A DNA stretch of 64,000 nt from Paludibacteraceae bacterium (GTDB lineage Bacteria > Bacteroidota > Bacteroidia > Bacteroidales > Paludibacteraceae): contig JAKSNW010000002.1 in assembly GCA_024405895.1 (NCBI GenBank), positions 1-64,000 on the forward strand, written 5' to 3'. The notes under the pieces are model-generated. The model did not search any database, had not been told where the DNA came from, and saw nothing but the letters and a program-made list of their open reading frames with translations. Every line of letters starts with the position of its first letter. Positions within the stretch are counted from its first letter, which is position 1. Positions 9,472 through 17,789 of this stretch are shown piece by piece. The position numbers were made by a program, and so were the translations under genes.

Positions 9472-10173
9472 TTATGCAGACAGTGGTTTCTCTCCTTTGC
9501 GATAATAGTAAATGATGCCACAACGCTGACAGCGGGCCACACGTTCTTCCAAAGGCAAATCGGCAAATCGTGCCTCTATGTTGTCCCAGCATTCATGAAT
9601 CAGTTCGTCCACCTGAGGACGAAGTTCCTGCACACGACTTTGAGCAGCAGTGAAGGTTTGCTGTTTCTCATTCAGTTGACGCATGCGGTCGATGAAAACA
9701 TCGTAATGCACTTTTGTGCGAGCAGCCGACGGGTTCTGTTGCGGCATTCCACCTTTTGCTATTCGCTCCTGCTCACCTCTCAGCACCTTTTCGCCCCATT
9801 CCATCAGCTGCTGCTCATTGCTGAGGTCGGGCAGCAAATTGGAGTTGGGGTCAAGACCATAGAGTGCCTTGAGATCCCTTTTGAGTTCACCACGGGCAAC
9901 CGTCATATTCAGCACCTGAATAAAGTGGCTGACATAGAGACGGGCTGTTGCTACCTGTTGCTGATGTTTCTTGCTTGCCTCTACCATAAGGTCGTAGGCC
10001 TGCTGATATTGCTGCACGGCATCGGTGAAATACGAGAGCAACTGCGTGGCAGCCGACATAGTCTTGAGCTGCACCGGGAGGTCAGCAATCTTAAACTGAT
10101 ATTCCAACTCGGTGATGCTACGCAGAGTACGAAGGCGAGCCTGATCGGTTTTCGGAAGTCGGCGGTAAGGCAT
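9472..10173 (-). CDS. Conserved hypothetical protein with C-terminal CxxC
   Basis: I do not recognise a named family. The 233-residue protein has no signal peptide and is mostly predicted helix, rich in Gln, Glu and Leu (for example LLSYFTDAVQQYQQAYDL and the KQQTFTAAQ stretch), which suggests a coiled or helical-bundle fold. The last 30 residues hold RCQRCGIIYYYRKGEK, a single CxxC that could be half of a zinc ribbon; a second pair is absent, so a metal site would need a dimer. It begins 5 bases after the polyprenyl synthase stop and is probably in that operon. Confidence 0.65.
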   Translation of the reverse strand: MPYRRLPKTDQARLRTLRSITELEYQFKIADLPVQLKTMSAATQLLSYFTDAVQQYQQAYDLMVEASKKHQQQVATARLYVSHFIQVLNMTVARGELKRDLKALYGLDPNSNLLPDLSNEQQLMEWGEKVLRGEQERIAKGGMPQQNPSAARTKVHYDVFIDRMRQLNEKQQTFTAAQSRVQELRPQVDELIHECWDNIEARFADLPLEERVARCQRCGIIYYYRKGEKPLSA

Positions 10174-10178
10174 TGGTT

Positions 10179-11135
10179 TTATTTCTTACGGTTAGCGAGT
10201 TTTGCTATCAAGTCGCGAAGTGGTTTCTTAGCCTCGTCGGTAGTATTGACTGCAGCCAGCGACTCCTCTGCTTTACGCAGATATTCGGCAAGATATTGCT
10301 CGTAACGTTGAGGGATATTGTTGTTGTTATAAAGCTCACGAATAAGTGACAGACGGTCTGTGAGAATGATGTCTGTCTTGGCATAATAGAGGTTGAGCAT
10401 CTCAATGGCTCGTGTATCTGCCAGTTCCTGTGTGAGAATGTAAAGGAAAGTTTTTTTCTGACAAGCTACATCACCGCCAATGGCTTTACCGAACGTGAGC
10501 GGATCGCCATAGAGGTCGAGGTAGTCGTCTTGAATCTGGAATGCAAGACCGATGTTGATACCCACTTCATAGAGCAGGTCGGCATCGCGTTTGTCTGCAC
10601 GAGCTGCAATGGCACCCAGTTTCAATGCGCAAGCGAGAAGCACAGCAGTTTTCAGACGAATCATCTCGATATACTCGTTGAGGCTTACACTTGATGCAGT
10701 CTCGAAGTTCTTATCCATTTGCTGGCCACGGCAGATATCGAGTGCTGTGGAAGTAAACAGTGGGAAGAGTTCAGTCCAGAGATCGTGTGGCATAGCCTCA
10801 AGTTGGCGGTATGCCTCTATCATCATGGCATCGCCAGAGAGAATGGCAGCACTCTCGTCAAACTGTTTATGCACGGTAGGACGATTGCGACGAACATCGG
10901 CATTGTCCATGATGTCATCGTGCAAAAGTGTGAAGTTATGGAATACCTCAATGGCACTAATCACAGGCATGGCATCTTCCAACTTGCCGCCAAACATGTT
11001 GCAAGCAGTAAGTGCCAACTGTGGACGCAAACGTTTTCCACCAGTGCTAAGTGCGTAGGTAATAGGGGTATAAAGCTCTTTTGGAGTCTCGTTTTCAAAG
11101 AGTTTCGCAAAATGAGGATTGAAATCGTACGACAT
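10179..11135 (-). CDS. Polyprenyl diphosphate synthase (trans-isoprenyl family)
   Basis: Condenses isopentenyl diphosphate with allylic diphosphates. Both aspartate-rich motifs are present: LLHDDIMDNADVRRNRPT (DDxxD) and FQIQDDYLDLYGD. GGKRLRP lies near the N-terminus. The first motif has no two-residue insertion, unlike the classic bacterial FPP synthase, and has Phe at position -5, which is more like GGPP-type enzymes; product length is therefore uncertain. 318 residues is normal. Upstream lies a variant -7 element (TATCTTCGC, 11161-11169), and xseB follows in the minus direction but further upstream. Confidence 0.88.
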   Translation of the reverse strand: MSYDFNPHFAKLFENETPKELYTPITYALSTGGKRLRPQLALTACNMFGGKLEDAMPVISAIEVFHNFTLLHDDIMDNADVRRNRPTVHKQFDESAAILSGDAMMIEAYRQLEAMPHDLWTELFPLFTSTALDICRGQQMDKNFETASSVSLNEYIEMIRLKTAVLLACALKLGAIAARADKRDADLLYEVGINIGLAFQIQDDYLDLYGDPLTFGKAIGGDVACQKKTFLYILTQELADTRAIEMLNLYYAKTDIILTDRLSLIRELYNNNNIPQRYEQYLAEYLRKAEESLAAVNTTDEAKKPLRDLIAKLANRKK

Positions 11136-11228
11136 TTTTTTCGTTGTTTGTTTTTCGGGTGCGAAGATAGCGAAAAAATTGCTTTCTACCGTTATTTCGC
11201 AGCGAAAAGTTTTCGTACGATGTTACGA

Positions 11229-11417
11229 TTACTGCTCTTTCAGTATCTCATTGAGATTCTCCTCGGTTGAACGAAGCATGGAACGGCAGATTTCCACCTG
11301 TTTTTTTGCCTCTTCCACAAGAGTCAGCAACTGGTCGATGGAGGTTTCTTCTGAGCCGATTTTCTGCACCAATTCACCAAGACGGGCAAGGGCTTGTGTA
11401 TATTTTTGTTCACTCAT
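11229..11417 (-). CDS. xseB: Exodeoxyribonuclease VII small subunit
   Basis: Small helical subunit of the XseAB nuclease, which degrades single-stranded DNA to oligonucleotides. The 62-residue protein has the expected pattern: Y-T-Q-A-L-A-R-L-G-E-L-V at the N-terminus, then a long amphipathic helix (LLTLVEEAKKQVEICRSML). It begins 14 bases after the xseA stop, the usual xseA-xseB order. Confidence 0.9.
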   Translation of the reverse strand: MSEQKYTQALARLGELVQKIGSEETSIDQLLTLVEEAKKQVEICRSMLRSTEENLNEILKEQ

Positions 11418-11431
11418 ATTGAGAGATTTAT

Positions 11432-12676
11432 TTATTCATTATCTTTGATTACTGCACCACGGCGACCATCATGGAGATAGAGGATAACGCGGTCGTTTTC
11501 CTGCAACTGGTTAACGGAACGCACCATCTTACCGTTTTGTTCAATGATGGCAAATCCACGTTTGAGCATACTTTCATGGTCATAGGAGGCAACAACACGT
11601 TCGATAAGATCGAGGCGTGAGTTTTCACGCTGCAGTTTCAGTGCCACGGCATTGCTTATGTTTAGGGTTTGTCGTTCCAATGTTGAGGCTGCAGCAAGTA
11701 GTTTGTTTTTTGCCAGTGAGACGATACTATGCGACATATTCACCAGTTGCAACTGTTCCGAACTGAGTCGCTGAACCACAATGTCTCTCATCTGCTCTGC
11801 CAAGTCGTTTACCATCTGTTCGGCATTAGCCAACGCATTGAGCAAGAGGTCGGCAGCGGCAGTTGGAGTTTTAACCTTGGTGTGTGCCACGAGGTCGGCA
11901 ATGGTATCATCGCGTTGGTGTCCTATGCCAGCAATGACAGGCAATGGGAACTGGGCTATATGAGCTGCCAGTTCGTAACTGTCGAAACATGAGAGGTCGG
12001 ATGTAGCGCCACCGCCACGAATAAGAACCACTACATCAAAGGCATCCATCTCCTCAAAGACGGCATCCAAGGCATTGATGATAGAAGCCTCAGCCCCTTT
12101 GCCCTGCATGATGGCAGGAAAGAGTTTCACACTGAAAGCATAGCCGTAGTCATTGTAGGAGAGATGGTTCATGAAATCGCCATAGCCAGCAGCCGTAGCC
12201 GATGAGATAACGGCAATACGCTGAGGCAGGAGCGGCAATTCCTGTTGCTTGTTGAGGTCGATGATTCCCTCACGTTCCAGTCGCTGGATGATTTCACGAC
12301 GAGCCAAAGCGAGAGCACCCAGAGTATATTCCGGTTCTATGCCTACAACATTCAAACTGAAACCATAGAGAGCATGATAGGTTACTTCGCATTGTAGCAG
12401 CACTTTGAGTCCTGTTTGCAGAGGAATGCCAGTGCTCTGCTCAAAGAATGCCGACAAGACAGCAAAGTTACCAGCCCAGATAGTAGCCCGCTGTTGGGCA
12501 ACTATAGTATCGGAACGTTTGCCTTTCTCCACCAAATTAAGGTAACAATGACCACGATTGACACGCAACTCCCCTATCTCTGCCTCCAGACGAATGGAAT
12601 CTGGAAACAGATGCTGAAGTCCCTCTTCCAATGCATTGCTGAAAGAAGTGAGGGTGTATGGGGCATCTATGGTCAT
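11432..12676 (-). CDS. xseA: Exodeoxyribonuclease VII large subunit
   Basis: Catalytic subunit of exonuclease VII, active in repair and recombination. An N-terminal OB-fold (about residues 20-115; contains GHCYLNLVEK) precedes the nuclease core with AVISSATAAGYGDFMN and VVLIRGGGATSDLSCFD, then the conserved GIGHQRDDTIADLVAH and KTPTAAADLL. A coiled-coil C-terminal region follows. 414 residues is close to E. coli XseA (456). It lies between the secreted subtilase gene and xseB. Confidence 0.95.
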   Translation of the reverse strand: MTIDAPYTLTSFSNALEEGLQHLFPDSIRLEAEIGELRVNRGHCYLNLVEKGKRSDTIVAQQRATIWAGNFAVLSAFFEQSTGIPLQTGLKVLLQCEVTYHALYGFSLNVVGIEPEYTLGALALARREIIQRLEREGIIDLNKQQELPLLPQRIAVISSATAAGYGDFMNHLSYNDYGYAFSVKLFPAIMQGKGAEASIINALDAVFEEMDAFDVVVLIRGGGATSDLSCFDSYELAAHIAQFPLPVIAGIGHQRDDTIADLVAHTKVKTPTAAADLLLNALANAEQMVNDLAEQMRDIVVQRLSSEQLQLVNMSHSIVSLAKNKLLAAASTLERQTLNISNAVALKLQRENSRLDLIERVVASYDHESMLKRGFAIIEQNGKMVRSVNQLQENDRVILYLHDGRRGAVIKDNE

Positions 12677-12704
12677 AGCCTTATTTTGTTATTATTGTAA
12701 TGTT

Positions 12705-14297
12705 CTATTTCTTAACAAGTTTCGTTGTAGTCGTATTGCCTTCCAGGTCTGTGAAACGAAGCAAATAAATGCCCGCAGACAAATTTTGGAATTGACGGTG
12801 GGAAACACCATGTTCCACGTGGAAACATTCTATCATACGACCGTCAACGCCAAGTAATTGCATGGTTCCGGATGTAGAAACATGACAATAAAAATCGTTG
12901 TTATCGAAACCTGCTTTTAGAGCATCAGCCTCAACGTTTTCAAGACCAACTATGGCATTGTTATAGGCAGCCCAGATATTAGGAATGCCGTAACCTATTT
13001 CATCGTCCGGATTAGTATACTGCGAAGCATTCTGAATGAGGAGATCACGAATCTCCAACGCACTGAGATCAGGCAAGGCACTCCACAAACTGGTGGCTGC
13101 ACCGGCAAGAGCAGGACATGCAAATGATGTGCCATTGGAATGAGTATATTGACCATAGGCATCAACCAGGCATACACCCTCGCCAAGAGCGCTGAGGTCT
13201 GGTTTTACACGACCATCGGCCGATGGGCCATAGCTGCTGAATGATGTGTGTGAACCAGATGTGCCTACAGCTCCGACACCAATGATATCTTCAGCATCCG
13301 ATGGGGTGGTAATATAGTGCCATCCTGACAAGCCTTCGTTACCAACGGCATTAACAATGAGCATATTGCGATGGGCTGCCAAAGTAGCTGCCAACGAGGA
13401 GCGGGTGCTACGGCCATCCATCATACTGTACGATAAATCGGTGGTCTCATCGTCGAAATAGAAATATCCCAATGAGGTGGAAACCACATCTACGCCAAGG
13501 CTATCGGCATACTCCACGGCTGCTACCCAGTTGTCCATTTCAACACGTGCCTCAGCCTCTGTTATCTCGGTAAGAAAGAGATAGTAGGATGCATCGGGGG
13601 CTGTGCCACAGAGATTACCGCGAAGGTCGCCTTTATGGCCTGCCATCACAGAAAAAACCCTTGTGCCGTGGTCAATAAGTGCTGTAGAATAAACGCTCGT
13701 TCCGGGATAGGCATAGTTTCGTGTGCCAAGTACGCGACTGCGAACGGAATCAAAAGGCGTAATGTTGTCTACGCCAGGGAAACCGCCGTCGATGATAGCC
13801 ACCACCTTGCCTGCACCACGGAAACCTGCAGAATGCAAGGGCTGAAGGTTCATTTGGGAAAAGAGTTGGCTTGAAGAGGCATCCAAAGTGGTGAGTTGCG
13901 GTGATTTAGCAATTCTCTTTGAAGCACTTGAGCTGTAATACGAATCGTTCAAGGTGCGTTCCACACTGGTTACAAACGGTAATGCCTGGATACTGTCGAG
14001 CAAAGCGTTGTTATTAAACGATACCGTTATACCATTGAACCATTTTGAAGCATGCAACACTTTAACGCCAAGTGCCTTGATGCTATTCACATAGTTGGCA
14101 TCCACCGGGAGGTCGAGACTGTCTATTGCTATATTGGCAGCATTACGACGGTCAATGGCTCTTTGCGAAAGAAATGCCTCCGGATGATTCAGAGAATAGC
14201 CGCAATTGGTTTTATCGGCAAATGAAACAAAGTAAGTGTCGGCATAGGCAAAGACCGTAGCAAACACCACAATGACAAAGAGAAAGAATCGTTTCAT
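12705..14297 (-). CDS. Secreted S8 (subtilisin-like) serine peptidase with type IX secretion tail
   Basis: The 530-residue protein starts with a signal peptide (cleavage probably near AYADTY). The catalytic triad is visible: D170 in VAIIDGGFPG, H210 in IDHGTRVFSV, S391 in NGTSFACPALAGA, with N317 of GNEG as the oxyanion residue. From about residue 455 there is a short beta-rich region ending LSAGIYLLRFTD...TTTTKLVKK, which matches type A sorting domains of the type IX system, so it is probably exported across the outer membrane. PorQ at 31478 supports that system being present. I chose the ATG at 14297, which overlaps the coaD stop as ATGA, over an upstream start inside coaD. Confidence 0.88.
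   Translation of the reverse strand: MKRFFLFVIVVFATVFAYADTYFVSFADKTNCGYSLNHPEAFLSQRAIDRRNAANIAIDSLDLPVDANYVNSIKALGVKVLHASKWFNGITVSFNNNALLDSIQALPFVTSVERTLNDSYYSSSASKRIAKSPQLTTLDASSSQLFSQMNLQPLHSAGFRGAGKVVAIIDGGFPGVDNITPFDSVRSRVLGTRNYAYPGTSVYSTALIDHGTRVFSVMAGHKGDLRGNLCGTAPDASYYLFLTEITEAEARVEMDNWVAAVEYADSLGVDVVSTSLGYFYFDDETTDLSYSMMDGRSTRSSLAATLAAHRNMLIVNAVGNEGLSGWHYITTPSDAEDIIGVGAVGTSGSHTSFSSYGPSADGRVKPDLSALGEGVCLVDAYGQYTHSNGTSFACPALAGAATSLWSALPDLSALEIRDLLIQNASQYTNPDDEIGYGIPNIWAAYNNAIVGLENVEADALKAGFDNNDFYCHVSTSGTMQLLGVDGRMIECFHVEHGVSHRQFQNLSAGIYLLRFTDLEGNTTTTKLVKK
12811..12826. other. parS-like palindrome inside the subtilase gene
   Basis: TGTTCCACGTGGAAAC matches 14 of 16 positions of the parS site at 26525-26540, including the full TTCCACGTGGAA core. 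It lies in coding sequence for the C-terminal sorting region. Possible secondary ParB site; could be chance. Confidence 0.4.
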
Positions 14298-14782
14298 CGT
14301 TTTGGCAGATAAGGTGTTACATCGCATCCGAAACTTTCCAACTCTCTCACCATGGACGATGAAACGGAGGCATACTCTTCTTCCGAATAGAGCAAAACCG
14401 TTTCTACGCCGCTTAGTTTGCGGTTAATATCAGCCATCTGGCGCTCATATTCAAAGTCAGCCATGGTGCGAACTCCCTTCAGCAACCAATGGGCATTGAC
14501 GCTTCGGGCAAAGTCTACGGTCAGATTATCATAAGTAGCCACCTCAACACGTGATTCATTGGTATAATAACTTCTGATAGCCTCCACTCGGGCTGCCAAC
14601 GATTCTTTATCCACTGGTTTATTGCGGTTTATGCCTATTGCTATGATAATGCGGTCGAAGAGTGGCAACGCACGTTCCACAATACGGGCATGACCTATTG
14701 TGTAGGGATTGAATGAGCCTGAAAAGACGGCTATGCGGGGCTGTTGTTGCAAATTTTGTTCCATATAAATTTCATTTTCCAT
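14294..14782 (-). CDS. coaD: Phosphopantetheine adenylyltransferase
   Basis: Fourth step of coenzyme A synthesis: transfers AMP from ATP to 4'-phosphopantetheine. The nucleotidyltransferase motif is FSGSFNPYTIGHARIV (with T/H of the TxGH signature), and the second signature is around VSSSMVRELESFG near the C-terminus. 162 residues is normal. An alternative ATG six codons in (14764) also fits. The promoter at 14858-14890 is among the best in the window. The downstream subtilase gene overlaps it by 4 bases, so the two are probably co-transcribed. Confidence 0.95.
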   Translation of the reverse strand: MENEIYMEQNLQQQPRIAVFSGSFNPYTIGHARIVERALPLFDRIIIAIGINRNKPVDKESLAARVEAIRSYYTNESRVEVATYDNLTVDFARSVNAHWLLKGVRTMADFEYERQMADINRKLSGVETVLLYSEEEYASVSSSMVRELESFGCDVTPYLPKR

Positions 14783-14857
14783 TTCTCGGCAACTGCCAAT
14801 CTGATAGCATTATTTGAAACCAAACAGCATTCGAAAATTGCCAAAAAAATTTTCTTT

Positions 14858-14890
14858 GCAAAGGTAATGGAAACCACAAAAATTACAAAA
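14858..14890 (-). promoter_or_regulatory. Consensus Bacteroidales promoter for coaD
   Basis: Minus strand: TTTG at 14889-14886, exactly 19 bases, then TACCTTTGC at 14866-14858. This matches TTTG-N19-TAnnTTTG and lies about 75 bases before the coaD start. Confidence 0.75.
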
Positions 14891-15093
14891 TGATACATCG
14901 TTTATTTTATGATGTATGTATTCAAAAAATCTGACCCGTCAATTCCATTTGGCAACTGACAGATTTCCTTTGGAAACGGAAGCATCCGATTTGAGGCAGT
15001 GTTTTTTTTGAGGGTAATGGGGATAGCCACAATAATTCTTGGAATTTGGAAAAACAAAAGGTGGAAGTATTTTTTTATTTGTCCGTTTTTCAG

Positions 15094-15102
15094 TATCTTT
15101 GC
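15094..15102 (+). promoter_or_regulatory. -7 element for uvrB
   Basis: TATCTTTGC, 83 bases before the uvrB ATG. No -33 TTTG at 19-21 bases; the nearest is 12 bases away. Confidence 0.5.
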
Positions 15103-15184
15103 CGTTCGCCAAAAAATTGCCTGCTCTACCCTGCTGCTTCTATGCAATAGGGTAATAACAAACTAAAAAACACCAAGAAAGCGA

Positions 15185-17197
15185 ATGCCAAAGTTTCAAC
15201 TTACTTCAGACTATAGTCCTACGGGCGACCAACCGCAAGCTATTCAGCAGTTGGTTCAGGGGCTGAACGACGGCACCAAGCATCAGACACTGCTCGGTGT
15301 AACCGGTTCGGGTAAGACATTCACCATGGCCAACGTGATAGCCCAGGTGAACAAGCCTACGCTCGTTCTCAGTCACAACAAGACACTTGCTTCACAGCTT
15401 TACAGCGAGTTGAAGGCATTCTTTCCAAACAATGCCGTAGAGTATTTCGTTTCGTACTACGACTATTATCAACCTGAGGCATATATCCCCTCCACGGATA
15501 CCTATATTGAGAAAGATCTTGCCATAAACGACGAGATTGAGAAACTACGTTTGAGTGCCACATCTGCCCTCATGTCAGGCAGACAGGATGTCATTGTAGT
15601 TTCTTCCGTTTCATGCCTTTACGGCATAGGCAATCCGCAGGATATAGCCGCCATGAGAGTGGAGTTGAAGGTTGGAGAGGACTTCGGTCGCGACCACCTG
15701 CTTCGCAAACTGGTGGAGGCACTCTATGTTCGCAACGAGATGGACTTCCAACGAGGCAATTTCCGTGTAAAAGGCGATACCATCGATATCTTTCTGGCGT
15801 ATGCCGATTTCGGTCTGAGAGTGACATTCTGGGACGATACCATCGACGAGATTTCAACCATTGACCCTATCTCGGGACATGTGCTTGAGCGTCTGGAGAG
15901 CTACTCTATCTTCCCGGCTAACATCTTCGTTACCACTCAGGAAAAAATCAATCATGCCGTTGATGAGATTCTTATTGACCTTGGCAAACAAGTGGAGTTT
16001 TTCCATGAGATAGGCAAGGACTACGAGGCAAAGCGTTTGAGCGAAAGGGTAAACTACGACCTCGAAATGATTCGCGAGGTGGGTTACTGCTCAGGCATTG
16101 AAAACTACTCGCGCTATTTCGACGGACGACCTGCCGGTAGCCGTCCTTTCTGCCTGCTCGACTGCTTCCCGAAGGATTTCGTGATGTTCATCGACGAGAG
16201 CCATGTGTCTATGCCTCAGATTCATGCCATGTACGGTGGCGACCGTTCGCGTAAACTGAATCTGGTGGAGTATGGTTTCCGTCTCCCGGCTGCCTTGGAC
16301 AATAGGCCTTTGAAATTCGAGGAGTTTGAACAGATGGTGAACCAAACCGTCTATATAAGCGCTACACCTGCTGAGTATGAGTTGGATATGTCGGAAGGTG
16401 TTATTGTAGAACAGGTGATTCGCCCTACCGGACTGCTTGACCCGGAAATTGACGTAAGGCCAAGCAAGAACCAGATTGACGACCTCATGGAAGAGATTGC
16501 CGTAAGGGCTGAAAAAGATGAACGAGTGCTTGTTACAACGCTGACAAAGCGTATGGCTGAGGAGTTGGACAAGTATTTCCACAAGATGGGCATACGATGC
16601 AATTATATTCACTCTGACATAGATACGCTGGAGCGTGTTCAGATTCTCAATGACTTGAGAAACGGACTGTTCGACGTGCTTATCGGTGTGAATCTGCTGC
16701 GTGAGGGTCTCGATCTCCCACAGGTGTCACTCGTTGCCATTCTCGATGCCGACAAGGAGGGATTTCTCCGCAATCACCGCTCGCTTACACAGACGGCTGG
16801 ACGTGCTGCCCGTAACCTCAACGGCAAGGTCATCATGTATGCCGACAAAATTACCCAAAGCATGCAACAGACCATTGACGAAACGAACCGTAGGCGTGAG
16901 AAACAGATGCGCTACAACAAGGAACATGGCATTACACCACGTGCCATCAAACATAATATCACTTCGCCACTCTCATTGCTTAAGGGTGAGCCTAAGGCTT
17001 ATGTGGAGCCCGAACATCAGAGCATAGCAGCCGATCCGGTTGTAAACCAGATGAAACCTAAGGAACTGGACAGAGCCATTGCCCATGCACAAAAGATGAT
17101 GAATGAGGCTGCCAAGAAAATGGAATTCATGGAGGCTGCCCAATGGCGTGACGAATGGATGAAACTTCAGGAAATCAAGAATAAAGACAATCAATAA
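15185..17197 (+). CDS. uvrB: Excinuclease ABC subunit B
   Basis: DNA-damage recognition helicase of nucleotide excision repair, working with UvrA (51916) and UvrC. The Walker A motif is LLGVTGSGKTFTMAN (about residue 39), and the beta-hairpin region is YYDYYQPEAYIP. The helicase box FIDESHVSMPQIHAMYGGD, the segment DLPQVSLVAILDADKEGFLR and the UVR domain at the C-terminus (AHAQKMMNEAAKKMEFMEAA) are intact. 670 residues is the family norm. A -7 element sits at 15094. The next gene starts one base after its stop. Confidence 0.97.
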   Translation: MPKFQLTSDYSPTGDQPQAIQQLVQGLNDGTKHQTLLGVTGSGKTFTMANVIAQVNKPTLVLSHNKTLASQLYSELKAFFPNNAVEYFVSYYDYYQPEAYIPSTDTYIEKDLAINDEIEKLRLSATSALMSGRQDVIVVSSVSCLYGIGNPQDIAAMRVELKVGEDFGRDHLLRKLVEALYVRNEMDFQRGNFRVKGDTIDIFLAYADFGLRVTFWDDTIDEISTIDPISGHVLERLESYSIFPANIFVTTQEKINHAVDEILIDLGKQVEFFHEIGKDYEAKRLSERVNYDLEMIREVGYCSGIENYSRYFDGRPAGSRPFCLLDCFPKDFVMFIDESHVSMPQIHAMYGGDRSRKLNLVEYGFRLPAALDNRPLKFEEFEQMVNQTVYISATPAEYELDMSEGVIVEQVIRPTGLLDPEIDVRPSKNQIDDLMEEIAVRAEKDERVLVTTLTKRMAEELDKYFHKMGIRCNYIHSDIDTLERVQILNDLRNGLFDVLIGVNLLREGLDLPQVSLVAILDADKEGFLRNHRSLTQTAGRAARNLNGKVIMYADKITQSMQQTIDETNRRREKQMRYNKEHGITPRAIKHNITSPLSLLKGEPKAYVEPEHQSIAADPVVNQMKPKELDRAIAHAQKMMNEAAKKMEFMEAAQWRDEWMKLQEIKNKDNQ

Positions 17198-17198
17198 G

Positions 17199-17648
17199 AT
17201 GAAAAAATCAGGTGTTATCATCACTTTGCTCGCACTAATGACTCTTCTCATTTCGTGCAAACAGACTATCGATGCCGATGCGTTGATGGACAAAGAAGAG
17301 ACATTCATGTTGTTCAGCAATCTTCAAATCAACAATGTGGAATGGGGAGAACCGCTTGCCATCATCAACTCCGACGATTTGCGATTCGAAAAAGTGCAAC
17401 AATGGTTGAACAATAACAAAAAAGGATGGAAGAATGACTTCCAGACCTACGAGTTTCCAAAATTGATGCTGACAGGCAGTTACATGAATCTATGTATTTA
17501 CGATGGGTTCGTGGTGCTGATGTACGATGACTATTATCTTACCAAATATACAGACACCAAGGCGTTTGACTTCCTCTACGAAGACGTTGACAATACCTAC
17601 TCCAATAAGGAAGAACAAACTACTATCGTGGTAAGAAAAGAGGAGTAA
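17199..17648 (+). CDS. Small lipoprotein of unknown function
   Basis: 149 residues with a lipoprotein signal peptide ending in the lipobox LLIS-C (Cys about residue 20). The mature part is acidic and hydrophilic at the start (DADALMDKEE), with several Tyr/Trp-rich segments such as YDDYYLTKYTD. I do not recognise the family. It begins one base after the uvrB stop, so it is expressed with uvrB, though a role in repair is unlikely for an envelope protein. Confidence 0.75.
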   Translation: MKKSGVIITLLALMTLLISCKQTIDADALMDKEETFMLFSNLQINNVEWGEPLAIINSDDLRFEKVQQWLNNNKKGWKNDFQTYEFPKLMLTGSYMNLCIYDGFVVLMYDDYYLTKYTDTKAFDFLYEDVDNTYSNKEEQTTIVVRKEE

Positions 17649-17723
17649 GACTACTCTACCCTACGCAACAAACTGGCAAGGAAACAGTGTTTTCAAGAGT
17701 GCTGAAACATTATTTATATAATG

Positions 17724-17756
17724 TTTGGTAATCTCTTTAGATTGCGCTATCTTTGC
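17724..17756 (+). promoter_or_regulatory. Consensus Bacteroidales promoter for lysC
   Basis: TTTG at 17724-17727, 20 bases, then TATCTTTGC at 17748-17756. It lies 34 bases before the ATG at 17790 and inside any longer upstream reading frame, so it also settles the start of lysC. Confidence 0.75.
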
Positions 17757-17789
17757 GTGTTAGTTTTTCAGATAAAAAACAAAGAGACG

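Larger units (their letters stand above)
14783..15184. other. Divergent intergenic region between coaD and uvrB
   Basis: About 400 AT-rich bases without a credible gene. It holds the coaD promoter (minus), a uvrB -7 element (plus) and an inverted repeat ATACATC-N11-GATGTAT at 14893-14917, just upstream of the coaD -33 element. That dyad could be an operator, though seven base pairs is short. A possible 81-codon minus-strand frame here overlaps these signals and looks non-coding. Confidence 0.6.

Noticed and set aside
9595..10305. 236-codon plus-strand open frame
   Set aside because: Antisense to the 9472 hypothetical and the end of the polyprenyl synthase gene. Cys/His/Phe-rich without a motif; the minus-strand genes fit the operon better.
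14902..15147. 81-codon minus-strand frame between coaD and uvrB
   Set aside because: Low-complexity translation, overlaps promoter elements of both flanking genes and has no signal of its own.
17721..17789. N-terminal extension of lysC
   Set aside because: The consensus promoter overlaps it and the conserved kinase N-terminus begins at 17790.
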